Below, piece after piece: positions 1 to 7,665 of a DNA stretch of 32,739 nt. The position numbers and the translations under genes were made by a program. The notes under the pieces are model-generated. The model had not been told where the DNA came from, did no database searches, and worked only from the letters and a program-made list of their open reading frames with translations. The DNA comes from a miscellaneous Crenarchaeota group-1 archaeon SG8-32-3 (lineage in GTDB: Archaea > Thermoproteota > Bathyarchaeia > Bathyarchaeales > Bathycorpusculaceae): contig LFWV01000001.1 in NCBI GenBank assembly GCA_001273335.1, positions 1-32,739 on the forward strand, given 5' to 3'. The number at the start of each line of letters is the position of its first letter. The first letter of the stretch is position 1.

Positions 1-94
1 TTATAGCTTCATAGGGACAAACTGAATAGCAAACACGACATCTGCTACATAAATCTTGATTTATTTCAATTGCAGCGAGACATTTTTCACTCAT
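1..94 (-). CDS. 4Fe-4S ferredoxin-type protein, N-terminal fragment cut by window edge
   Basis: Only the first 31 codons are in the window; the gene continues beyond base 1. The visible N-terminus contains CSRCRVCYSVCP, a classic C-x2-C-x2-C-x3-C-P motif that ligates a 4Fe-4S cluster, so the product is an electron-transfer protein or a subunit carrying a ferredoxin domain. The ATG at 94-92 is preceded by a GAGGT-type ribosome-binding site (complement of about 101-105). It lies downstream of, and on the same strand as, the thioredoxin reductase-like gene with a 109-nt gap, so a redox partnership is possible but not shown. The rest of the protein is unseen, so it could be a small ferredoxin or the start of a larger Hdr/Mvh-like or oxidoreductase subunit. 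Confidence 0.75.
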   Translation of the reverse strand, partial: MSEKCLAAIEINQDLCSRCRVCYSVCPYEAI

Positions 95-203
95 GCTATG
101 ACCTCTTTCTGCTATTTCGCTTCGTGTTCTTCAAAGCTTCAGCATACCCGCTTTTGCTTATGGAAACAGGAAAAGGGTTTTTGAACGATATAATGTTTTC
201 CCT

Positions 204-1136
204 TTATCTCCTGTAATAAGGTCTTCGAATATACCCGTACGCTTCAAGGGCTGCAGTGATACCTTGACCCACAGCGGTGCCAACCTGCTTAGCAGGATGA
301 CTCGTCACATCACCAGCCGCATAAACTCCTGCTACACTGGTTCGCTGGAAAACATCTGCTTTTATGTAGCCGTGCTCGTTGACTTCCAAGCCTGCTTCAC
401 ATGCGATTTGGCTGTTCGGTGCCTCACCGATTTGCACGAAAACCGCGTCAACCGCAATTTCTTTCGTTGCGTTTGCCTTGTTATCGTATAATACGACCGC
501 ACTTACAAGTTTGTTACCCTTAATTTCTCGCACTTCAGTGTTCAAGAAAATCTGCACGTTTTCTTTGGAATCCACATCTTTCACGAGAGCGTCTTCAGCG
601 CGGAAAGCGCCTCTGCGATGAACCATCAAAACCTCAGCAGCAATACCTGAAAGGTAAAGAGTAGTAGTGGCTGCCGAGTTGCCGCCGCCGATCACAAGCA
701 CACGCTTGCCCTTGAAAAATGGGCCATCGCAGACACCGCAGTAGCTTACGCCTCTTCCGCGGAACTCTTTCTCGCCTTTAACGCCAATTTCACGGTAATG
801 CGAGCCGGTAGCAATGATTAAGGATTTGGCTTCGTATTCTCTTCTGGTGGTTTTCACGATTTTCTGTTCGCTTGTAAGGTCCAAAGCAGTTACAGTTTCG
901 ATTTCATGTATGTTTGCGCCAGCTTTTTTGCAGTGAAGTGCCATCTTTTGCGCCAGTTCGCCACCGGTTATATGTGGGAAACCAGGATAGTTTTCCACAA
1001 TTGGAGCATCAGCTGCTGTTCCCCCAGCCATTTTTTCGTCAATAACAAGGGTTTTTAGTCCGCTTCTTGCGCCATAGATTCCCGCGGCTAAACCAGCTGC
1101 ACCAGCGCCAATAACTATTAACTCCCAGCTTTCCAT
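204..1136 (-). CDS. trxB: Thioredoxin reductase-like NAD(P)H-dependent flavoprotein
   Basis: A 310-residue low-molecular-weight thioredoxin reductase homologue. It should move electrons from NAD(P)H through FAD and a redox disulfide to thioredoxin or a similar acceptor in the cytoplasm. The FAD-binding GAGAAG is at residues 10-15, the redox pair is C133-x-x-C136 (YCGVCDG), the second nucleotide-binding GGGNSA is at about 150-155, an HRR expected to favour the NADPH phosphate follows, and the second FAD motif YAAGDV is near the C-terminus. Length matches the family. An in-frame upstream TTG/ATG region exists to 1154, but a GAGGTG site lies 7 nt before the ATG at 1136, so I chose that start. 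The physiological acceptor cannot be told from sequence; archaeal members can use non-thioredoxin partners. Confidence 0.93.
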   Translation of the reverse strand: MESWELIVIGAGAAGLAAGIYGARSGLKTLVIDEKMAGGTAADAPIVENYPGFPHITGGELAQKMALHCKKAGANIHEIETVTALDLTSEQKIVKTTRREYEAKSLIIATGSHYREIGVKGEKEFRGRGVSYCGVCDGPFFKGKRVLVIGGGNSAATTTLYLSGIAAEVLMVHRRGAFRAEDALVKDVDSKENVQIFLNTEVREIKGNKLVSAVVLYDNKANATKEIAVDAVFVQIGEAPNSQIACEAGLEVNEHGYIKADVFQRTSVAGVYAAGDVTSHPAKQVGTAVGQGITAALEAYGYIRRPYYRR

Positions 1137-1157
1137 GCTCAAACACCTCTTCAAACG

Positions 1158-1191
1158 GAATAATTGGGGCGGGGCGGTTTATGAATTATTC
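1158..1191. promoter_or_regulatory. Inverted repeat upstream of thioredoxin reductase
   Basis: Two exact 8-nt arms, GAATAATT (1158-1165) and AATTATTC (1184-1191), flank an 18-nt G-rich spacer. The near arm is 22 nt upstream of the chosen trxB start, inside the promoter region shared with the divergent AIM24 gene. It may be a regulator binding site or overlap the TATA box. No regulator is identified. Confidence 0.35.
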
Positions 1192-1283
1192 GGAGAGGGG
1201 GTGTTGTAACTGTTTTCAACTAGTAGTGAGTGGTCTTTAGGTTGAAATGGGCGCTGTTATAGTGGCTCCGTGGGAGTTGAGGG

Positions 1284-1296
1284 TTTAAGCTTATTT
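1284..1296 (+). promoter_or_regulatory. Possible TATA box for the AIM24-family gene
   Basis: An A/T-rich stretch starting TTTAAGCTTA sits about 45 nt before the GTG at 1336, which would place the transcription start near 1316. It is the best TATA-like match in this spacer but is not a perfect archaeal consensus. Confidence 0.35.
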
Positions 1297-1335
1297 GGTA
1301 CTAGCGCCTTAATGTGTGAGCTAGAGGAATAGGAT

Positions 1336-2031
1336 GTGAAGTATGAGATTAAATACAAACCGGCTTACTCGATGCTTGTAGTGAACTTGGATAAAGGCGA
1401 AGCAATAACGGGGGAATCAGGTGCCTTAACCTATATGGATCCAACGATAGAGGCACATACTCGCAAGAGAGAGAAAAGTCTGCTGGGAAGCATAGGGCTT
1501 ACCCTATTTGGTGGGCAATCTTTTTGGGTGAACGATTACGTGGCGGAAAGAGGTCCCGGGGAGGTGGCTCTAGTTGCGGCGCCTGTGGGAGACATTGAAA
1601 AGCTGGAGATCACGCTAGACCAAGGTTTCATAATACAGAAATCAGCATACATAGCGTCAACGCAGGGCATAGACTTAGACGTGAAGTGGGAAGGCTTTAC
1701 CAAAGGATTGTTCGGGCAGGGACTGTTCATGCTGAAGGCAACGGGCAACGGACAGTTATTTATCAACACTTTCGGCGCCATTGACACGCACAAGCTGGAG
1801 GCAGGACAAACATTGATAGTTGACAACTTCCACTTAGTCGGATTCAGTGCCTCATGCAGCTACAAAGTCACAAGGTTCGGCGGATTGAAAGAAACACTGC
1901 TAAGCGGAGAAGGATTAGTAACCCAAATCACGGGTCCAGGAGAAGTTCACATACAAACCAAGAACTTACGCGAGTTCGTAGAATGGCTTTGGACGCTACT
2001 AGAACCGAGAGTGCGATCAAGAGCCCGCTAA
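1336..2031 (+). CDS. AIM24 / TIGR00266 family protein
   Basis: A 231-residue protein of the AIM24 (TIGR00266) family: an all-beta, probably cytoplasmic protein of unknown biochemical function in prokaryotes; the eukaryotic namesake is a mitochondrial protein. Recognised from the general pattern: an N-terminal segment on intrinsic 'GESGALTYMD', the glycine-rich middle (GQSFWVNDY, residues about 61-69), and the repeated strand segments ending in 'GPGEVHIQTKNL' near residue 200. Length is typical. The start is GTG at 1336, with GAGGAA at 1324-1329 as ribosome-binding site. It is divergent from trxB and convergent with the AMP phosphorylase, so it is probably a single-gene transcript. No signal peptide or membrane segment is visible. 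Confidence 0.85.
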   Translation: MKYEIKYKPAYSMLVVNLDKGEAITGESGALTYMDPTIEAHTRKREKSLLGSIGLTLFGGQSFWVNDYVAERGPGEVALVAAPVGDIEKLEITLDQGFIIQKSAYIASTQGIDLDVKWEGFTKGLFGQGLFMLKATGNGQLFINTFGAIDTHKLEAGQTLIVDNFHLVGFSASCSYKVTRFGGLKETLLSGEGLVTQITGPGEVHIQTKNLREFVEWLWTLLEPRVRSRAR

Positions 2032-2038
2032 ACCCCAA

Positions 2039-2059
2039 TTTTTCATTTTTTAGTTTTTG
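2039..2059 (+). terminator. T-rich terminator after AIM24-family gene
   Basis: Three T runs (5-6 T each) separated by one or two bases follow the stop codon directly, the usual form of an archaeal intrinsic terminator. It lies in the 61-nt space between two convergent genes. No strong stem-loop is required or seen. Confidence 0.6.
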
Positions 2060-2092
2060 TGTTAAACCTTCTTGAATCGAAAAGTACAGGCT

Positions 2093-3637
2093 TCATCTTT
2101 CGAGAGTGAAAGTGCTATCAACAGTGACTTTTTCTGGAACTCTGTCTAGCAGCATTTGTTCTTCGTGTTTTTTGCTAAGCACTATGGGTTGAAGTTTCTT
2201 GGCGAGGTCCAACGCTGACTGCAGTTTGCTGCTTCGCTCAGCGTATATTTCCAAGAGGGCTCCATCTTTCTTCACGGCTTCCCCCAGCTTTGCCTTGAGC
2301 ACTACGCCAGCGCCTTTTGCTCTTGGTGCACCCGCCATTTTTGCGATGTTAGCTATGTTAGCAGTGCTTATCCAAAGGACTCTGCCTGCTTGCTCAGTAG
2401 TCAATTCGGCTTTATGGGTGCCCACAGGTAGTTCATCAGATTTCACATGGGGGTTTCCGCCTTGGGCCTCTATGATTTCGCGCAGTTTCTGTTCGGCTCG
2501 TCCAGATTGCAGCATATGTTCGGCTTTCTTCCGTCCGTCCTCAACGCCGACCATTTCGAAAAGCATGCCCGCGAGGCTGACTGCCTTTTCTTTTAGGTCT
2601 GCTGGACCGCCACCCTTGAGAGCCATCAACGCTTCTTGCGCTTCGAGGACGGGTCCAACAGCGTAGCCTATAGGTTGTTCTCCGAAAGTCAAAGCGCACT
2701 GGATTTTCAGATCCAAACGCATGCCTAAGTCTACGAAGTCAGAAGCTAAACTGTACGCTTCTGTCATGTTTTTGATTTTAGCGCCGTTACCCGTTGGAAT
2801 GTCTATTGCAACATGTGTGGCGCCTATAGCTTTTTTCTTGCTCATAATCGAAGGCAAAAGCAGGGGGTCAATTCCTAAAGGATACTCGATTTGAATGAAC
2901 AGGTCGTCGGCTGGCGCTAAATCTAAGGCGCCGCCCCAAACGAGACAGCCATTTGTCTTCTCCACCACAGCCTTTATCTCACTGATAGCAAGGTCCACTG
3001 GACAAAGGGTTTCAACACGATCAGCGGTTCCCGCAGGAGAAGTAACCGCCCGCGAAGACGTCTTAGGTATCGTGAACCCGGCAGCCGCCACTATTGGCAC
3101 CACAAGCAGCGAAGTTTTATCGCCGGGTATACCGCCTATGCTGTGCTTATCCAGTATGGGTGCTTCGCCGAAGTCAAGCATATCACCAGTCTCCACCATG
3201 GCTCGGGATAAAGCTTCGTTCTCACCCATGTTTAAACCGTAAATGTTAAGCGCAGTCAAGAAAGCGGCAATTTCAGCTTCACTCAGATGCCTTTCAACCA
3301 CGTCTTTAACTATGATTACCATGTCGCGTCCCCGCAATCTTTCGCCGCGCAGTTTCGCCCGGACATGCTGGAGGGACTCAGGAAGCTCAGCCAAGTTCAC
3401 GTCCACTGTCTCGTCAGTTCTTAATCCAAGCGTCTCTGAGATTTCTTCGTAAAGCCCTATGTGGTCCTTCAGAAAATGTGTGGCAACGTTGGCTATGGCA
3501 ATTAACTGCTGTTCGCAGTATGTGATGCATATCCTGTCTGAAGAGTGCACCCCCAGCAACCGTGCGGTTTCCTCGTCTAGAATCGCGATTCTTCTTCCGC
3601 CAGCCGTGATATTCAAAACTTCAGCTATAAGCTCCAT
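2093..3637 (-). CDS. deoA: AMP phosphorylase (archaeal thymidine phosphorylase-like)
   Basis: A 514-residue enzyme of the archaeal AMP phosphorylase type, within the thymidine phosphorylase family. It converts a nucleoside 5'-monophosphate plus phosphate to the base and ribose 1,5-bisphosphate. The N-terminal about 85 residues form the extra domain seen in the archaeal enzymes; the catalytic region carries KHSIGGIPGDK (about residues 168-178), SRAVTSPAGTADRVE and the SGRAEQKLREII helix. The length of about 500 residues separates it from bacterial thymidine phosphorylase (about 440). It is divergent from form III RuBisCO across 71 bp, matching the known pathway AMP -> ribose-1,5-bisphosphate -> ribulose-1,5-bisphosphate -> 3-phosphoglycerate. 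The isomerase for the middle step is not in the window. No strong ribosome-binding site is visible before the ATG. Confidence 0.94.
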   Translation of the reverse strand: MELIAEVLNITAGGRRIAILDEETARLLGVHSSDRICITYCEQQLIAIANVATHFLKDHIGLYEEISETLGLRTDETVDVNLAELPESLQHVRAKLRGERLRGRDMVIIVKDVVERHLSEAEIAAFLTALNIYGLNMGENEALSRAMVETGDMLDFGEAPILDKHSIGGIPGDKTSLLVVPIVAAAGFTIPKTSSRAVTSPAGTADRVETLCPVDLAISEIKAVVEKTNGCLVWGGALDLAPADDLFIQIEYPLGIDPLLLPSIMSKKKAIGATHVAIDIPTGNGAKIKNMTEAYSLASDFVDLGMRLDLKIQCALTFGEQPIGYAVGPVLEAQEALMALKGGGPADLKEKAVSLAGMLFEMVGVEDGRKKAEHMLQSGRAEQKLREIIEAQGGNPHVKSDELPVGTHKAELTTEQAGRVLWISTANIANIAKMAGAPRAKGAGVVLKAKLGEAVKKDGALLEIYAERSSKLQSALDLAKKLQPIVLSKKHEEQMLLDRVPEKVTVDSTFTLER

Positions 3638-3673
3638 GAAATATTCACAAGGCTAGAATATGTGAGGAAATAG

Positions 3674-3686
3674 TTAAAGATTTTAA
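3674..3686 (+). promoter_or_regulatory. Likely TATA box of the RuBisCO gene
   Basis: TTAAAGATTTTAA is centred about 29 nt before the GTG at 3709. That spacing would put the transcription start at or within a few bases of the start codon, which fits the absence of a ribosome-binding site there: the message is probably leaderless or nearly so. Confidence 0.5.
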
Positions 3687-3708
3687 GGAAAAAGTACTCA
3701 CAATAGCG

Positions 3709-4947
3709 GTGAGGAAGCCAGTTTTGAAGTACACAGACTTCGTCGATTTAAAATACGAGCCAGCGGAAACAGACTTAATTTGCGCTTTCTATGTGGAGCC
3801 AGAAGACATCAGCCTCAAAGAAGCCACAGGCGGAGTAGCCGCTGAAAGCTCCATCGGTACATGGACCGAACTCACCACGACAGAACCGTACATGGCAAAG
3901 CTTGCAGCTCGCGTCTTCGCCATTGTAGGCAACACGGCGAATATAGCTTATCCCATAGAACTTTTCGAGCAGGGAAACATGCCCAACATACTAAGCAGCT
4001 TAGCAGGAAACGTTTTCGGCTTAAAAGCACTGAAAAACCTGCGGCTCACAGACATCAAGTTGCCCGCTGAACTTGTGAAAAGCTTCAAAGGACCCAAATT
4101 CGGCATACAAAAAATCCGCAGCCTACTGAAGGTGCCTGAGCGCCCACTTGTAGGAACCATAATCAAACCTAAGCTGGGCTTAAAAACCAAAGATCATGCC
4201 AAAGTGGCTTACGAAGCGTGGGCTGGCGGATGCGACATTGTCAAAGACGACGAGAACCTTAGCAGTCAACGGTTTAACCCTTTTGAAGAGCGTATCGTGG
4301 AGACGCTGGATGGCAGAGACAAAGCTGAAGAGGAAACTGGCGAACGCAAAGTTTACATGGCAAACATCACTGGGGAAACCGAAAAAATGCTGAAAAGAGC
4401 CAAGTGCGTGCTGGATCACGGCGGAAGATACGTCATGGTTGACATTTTAACCTGCGGATGGTCTGCGCTGCAAACTCTTCGCGACCAAGACTTCAAACTG
4501 GTGATTCACGCACACAGAGCAGGTCACGCTTCGTTCACCAAAAACCCTAAGCACGGCATAGCCATGAGAGTCATAGCTAAAGTCGCACGCGTAATAGGTG
4601 TAGATCAGCTTCACGTGGGCACTATTGTGGGAAAAATGTCTGAAACCAAAGACGAAGTACTCGAAAACATTGATGCCTTGAAGATGGATATGGCGGGGTT
4701 GAAACCTGTTTTGCCAGTCGCTTCAGGAGGACTACACCCCCAGTTGATACCCGCTTTGATGGAATACTTTGGGAAAGACTTCGTCATACAAGCGGGCGGA
4801 GGCATCCACGGACACACAGATGGAACTTTTGCTGGAGCTACAGCCATGCGACAAGCAGTCGAAGCCATAATGCAAGGAAAAACATTGGAGGCATACGCTG
4901 AAACTCACAAGGAGCTCGAAGTAGCGCTGAAGCGCTGGAGAGAATAG
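3709..4947 (+). CDS. rbcL: Ribulose-1,5-bisphosphate carboxylase, form III large subunit
   Basis: A 412-residue archaeal form III RuBisCO that carboxylates ribulose-1,5-bisphosphate to two 3-phosphoglycerates; form III enzymes usually work in nucleotide salvage rather than a Calvin cycle. All key residues are visible: K153 and K155 (IIKPK), the carbamylated lysine K179 with metal ligands D181 and E182 (VKDDEN), H267/H269/R270 (IHAHRA), H302 (LHVGT), loop-6 K309 (VGKM) and S339-G-G (ASGG). It therefore looks catalytically intact. It is shorter than the Thermococcus enzyme (about 440) and has a short N-terminus. No small-subunit gene or phosphoribulokinase is nearby, as expected for form III. 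Start is GTG; it is the first good in-frame start and sits at the predicted transcription start. Confidence 0.96.
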   Translation: MRKPVLKYTDFVDLKYEPAETDLICAFYVEPEDISLKEATGGVAAESSIGTWTELTTTEPYMAKLAARVFAIVGNTANIAYPIELFEQGNMPNILSSLAGNVFGLKALKNLRLTDIKLPAELVKSFKGPKFGIQKIRSLLKVPERPLVGTIIKPKLGLKTKDHAKVAYEAWAGGCDIVKDDENLSSQRFNPFEERIVETLDGRDKAEEETGERKVYMANITGETEKMLKRAKCVLDHGGRYVMVDILTCGWSALQTLRDQDFKLVIHAHRAGHASFTKNPKHGIAMRVIAKVARVIGVDQLHVGTIVGKMSETKDEVLENIDALKMDMAGLKPVLPVASGGLHPQLIPALMEYFGKDFVIQAGGGIHGHTDGTFAGATAMRQAVEAIMQGKTLEAYAETHKELEVALKRWRE

Positions 4948-4982
4948 ACAAGCAAAGCCAAAATCGCAGGGGATAGGCATGA

Positions 4983-5064
4983 CCTACTATACACAGAAAC
5001 CGTAGTAGGATATAGACCCCCTATATGTTTCTGCAACGAATTTCTATTAGGATCCTAATAGAAA
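4983..5064. repeat. Cluster of three inverted repeats downstream of RuBisCO
   Basis: Three dyads stand almost end to end in the 242-nt spacer after rbcL. The first has arms CCTACTA (4983-4989) and TAGTAGG (5003-5009). The second has arms ATATAG (5010-5015) and CTATAT (5021-5026). The third is a perfect 24-bp palindrome with no spacer (5041-5064), half-site TTTCTATTAGGA. None is followed at once by a T run, so a simple terminator is unlikely. The rest of the spacer (5065-5189) is T-rich and probably carries the end of rbcL transcription and the promoter of the next gene. Confidence 0.6.
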
Positions 5065-5189
5065 GCAAATATGTTGGCTCAGCGCTTATGACTCTGCTTT
5101 GGCTTTCTGTTTAGTCTCTGTTTTTTGGGAGTAGAATTCTTTTAATCTGCTTTTCTGCGAAAATATGATAAGCCAATTTCGGCAACATT

Positions 5190-5903
5190 GTGAGCGATAT
5201 GAAATTGCTTTCACCGACGAGAAGATTTGATTTCGGAAGAGACATACTCAAGATAATAGCAATCGTAACTATGCTGATAGATCATATTGGAAACATACTT
5301 TACCCTGACCTCTTGTTTCTTCAAATTATCGGCAGGCTTTCCTTTCCAATATTTGCGTATCTTGTAGTGTTAGGCGTAGAAAGCACGAAGAAACCTATTA
5401 AGTACATGGTGACGCTTCTCCTTTTTGCTCTAATTTCCCAGGTTCCCTATTTTCTCGCTTTTGGAATCCAGCCTTTTGAACGACTAGACGTACTGTTCTC
5501 GCTGTTGCTAAGCGCCATAACTATATACTTTTACAACAAGCGAAGTTCCATAGCTTTTGTTCCCCTGTTGCTTTCAGTAATTTTGCCGACCGAAGGAAGC
5601 TACTATGTTGTATTAACCGCGGTAGGTATGAAGCTTCTAAAGGACACTCCGAAAATCGGCACTCTCATCTTATTCGCTCTTAACATCCAATTCCTGCTAC
5701 TCTCTTCAGACCTTCATACCCAAATCCAAATACTGTCGCTCTTTGCGATACCGCTGATCTTTCTTCACATAAAAAACAAGTTAACAAAAGAAATACTTAT
5801 TCAAGAGAATTCTCTCGCTTACTCTTTGAGAAAATACACTTTTTACATTTTTTATCCGCTGCATCTAGCGTTGATTTTTTTGATAAAACTGTTTTTCTTC
5901 TGA
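5190..5903 (+). CDS. TraX-like polytopic membrane protein
   Basis: A 237-residue integral membrane protein with about seven hydrophobic segments that resembles the TraX family (PF05857). Family signatures seen are DILKIIAIVTMLIDHIG near residues 18-34 (the conserved D-H pair), IIGRLSFPIFAYLV at about 46-59, a QVPY segment near 84, and the C-terminal FYPLHLALI. F-plasmid TraX acetylates pilin, but chromosomal homologues in bacteria and archaea have no assigned substrate, so membrane acyltransferase activity is only inferred. The GTG start at 5190 gives a short cytoplasmic N-terminus; an ATG lies three codons further on. It stands alone between rbcL and the acyl-CoA ligase, on the same strand as both. 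Confidence 0.75.
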   Translation: MSDMKLLSPTRRFDFGRDILKIIAIVTMLIDHIGNILYPDLLFLQIIGRLSFPIFAYLVVLGVESTKKPIKYMVTLLLFALISQVPYFLAFGIQPFERLDVLFSLLLSAITIYFYNKRSSIAFVPLLLSVILPTEGSYYVVLTAVGMKLLKDTPKIGTLILFALNIQFLLLSSDLHTQIQILSLFAIPLIFLHIKNKLTKEILIQENSLAYSLRKYTFYIFYPLHLALIFLIKLFFF

Positions 5904-5970
5904 ATTTCGCAACTCAGCGCTTTTCAATAAGTGTTATTACTATTATCTTGTGATTTATCCGTAAAGGTTC

Positions 5971-7626
5971 GTGTTACCTGTGCAACCGGAGAATAAACCT
6001 TGGTTCAGCTCATGGCCAAAGAATGTACCGAAAAACCTCGAATATCCAAATGTGCCACTACATGCAATTCTAGAAGAGACAGCGAAAGAGAATCCTGAAA
6101 AAGTAGCCATAGCCTATTTCAAAAGGGAAATCACTTATGCTGAGCTGGATTCGTTAGTCAGCCAGTTCGCCGCGGGGCTTGCAGCTTTAGGCGTGAAAAA
6201 AAGCGACAGAGTCGCGATTTTTCTTCCCAACATTCCCCAGTTCCTGATAGCTTACTTCGGTGTTCTCAAGGCAGGCGCCGTTTTAACTGCTATAAGCCCG
6301 TTGCATAAGGAGCGCGAAGTTGAGTATCAGTTGAACGACTCTGAATCTGAAACCGTGATTGCTTCAGAATCGCTTTATCCAATCTTGGAGAATGTTTGCC
6401 GGAAAACCAAGCTAAAAAACGCTGTAATAACCAGCAAGGAAGAGTACGCCTTCAAAAAACCCGTCGTCAGCAAAACCCCGCAAGCTCCAAACGTCCGCTC
6501 CTTCCAAGAACTTATGAAAAAACCAGTGAAAACTTCCAACTTGGACATAAACCCCCGAGAGGATTTGGCAGCGCTACAGTATACGGGCGGAACCACAGGT
6601 ACATCCAAAGGCGCCATGCTAACACACCTGAACTTGATCTCTAACGCTATTGCTTTTGCGGCGTGGATCAAGGGGACTGCAGAAGACACTTTTCTTGCTG
6701 CTTTGCCACTGTTCCATATTTACGGCATGACTACAAGCATGAATGCGCCCGTGAGCTTAGCAGCCAAGATGGTGCTGCTCCCCCTCTTCAAACCAGCAGT
6801 AGCCTTAGAGACTATCCAGCGGCACAAAGTTACGGTGTTCTGCGGTGTTCCCACTATGTACTCCGTTTTACTAGCTTACCCTGAACTGGGCAAATTCAAC
6901 TTGACAAGTATCCGCGTGTGTATTTCAGGCGCGTCGCCACTTCCGCCGCAAGTTCAGAAAGAGTTTATGCAAATAACTGGTGGTTTCCTCGCGGAAGGCT
7001 ACGGGTTAACCGAAGCTTCACCAGTTACACATTGCAACCCCGTGGACAAAGCTATGCACACTATACGAGTAGGCTCAATCGGCTTGCCCCTTCCAGATAC
7101 CGACGCCCGAATAGTTGATGCGGAAACAGGTGCAAAAACGCTTGCGCCAGACGAAATAGGAGAACTTGCTGTAAAAGGACCCCAAGTGATGCGAGGCTAC
7201 TGGCGGAACCTAGAAGAAACTGGACTTATCCTCCGAGGTGGGTGGCTCTTAACTGGAGACATCGCACGTATGGATAGAGACGGCTACTTCTATATAACAG
7301 ATCGCAAGAAAGACCTAATAAAGTACAAGGATTACAGCGTGTACCCCCGCGAACTCGAAGATGTGCTTTACGAACACCCCGCCGTGAAGCTCTGTGCCGT
7401 AGTCGGCAACCCCGCCCCAATCGTCGGCGAAATTCCGAAAGCCTTCATAATGCTTAAAGACGGCATCCAAGCCGTTGAAGCGGAGATAATAGCTTTCGTC
7501 AAGGAGAAAGTTGCTCCATACAAGGCTTTGCGCGAAGTGGAGTTCAGGCAACAACTGCCCATAAGCGCCGCAGGCAAAGTGCTCAAGCGCACGCTACAGG
7601 AAGAAGAGAAGAGAAAAAACATGTAA
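5971..7626 (+). CDS. AMP-forming acyl-CoA ligase (long-chain fatty-acid-CoA ligase type)
   Basis: A 551-residue member of the acyl-adenylate superfamily that should activate a carboxylic acid with ATP and transfer it to coenzyme A. Motifs in order are the phosphate-binding YTGGTTGTSKG (204-214), GYGLTEASP (343-351), TGD with the ribose-binding D430, ITDRKKD (442-448), and the C-terminal catalytic lysine K536 in GKVLKR. The A8 region reads KYKDYSVYP, with Asp where a Gly is common in this motif. No signal peptide or membrane anchor is present. The chain length of the substrate cannot be read from sequence. Archaeal membranes lack fatty-acid phospholipids, so roles in acid degradation or amino-acid-derived acids are equally possible. 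The GTG start has AAAGG a few bases upstream; a second GTG is three codons in. Confidence 0.9.
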   Translation: MLPVQPENKPWFSSWPKNVPKNLEYPNVPLHAILEETAKENPEKVAIAYFKREITYAELDSLVSQFAAGLAALGVKKSDRVAIFLPNIPQFLIAYFGVLKAGAVLTAISPLHKEREVEYQLNDSESETVIASESLYPILENVCRKTKLKNAVITSKEEYAFKKPVVSKTPQAPNVRSFQELMKKPVKTSNLDINPREDLAALQYTGGTTGTSKGAMLTHLNLISNAIAFAAWIKGTAEDTFLAALPLFHIYGMTTSMNAPVSLAAKMVLLPLFKPAVALETIQRHKVTVFCGVPTMYSVLLAYPELGKFNLTSIRVCISGASPLPPQVQKEFMQITGGFLAEGYGLTEASPVTHCNPVDKAMHTIRVGSIGLPLPDTDARIVDAETGAKTLAPDEIGELAVKGPQVMRGYWRNLEETGLILRGGWLLTGDIARMDRDGYFYITDRKKDLIKYKDYSVYPRELEDVLYEHPAVKLCAVVGNPAPIVGEIPKAFIMLKDGIQAVEAEIIAFVKEKVAPYKALREVEFRQQLPISAAGKVLKRTLQEEEKRKNM

Positions 7627-7665
7627 ACACTGTAGAAACGTATAAGAGAATTCCGTGTTCTCTGT

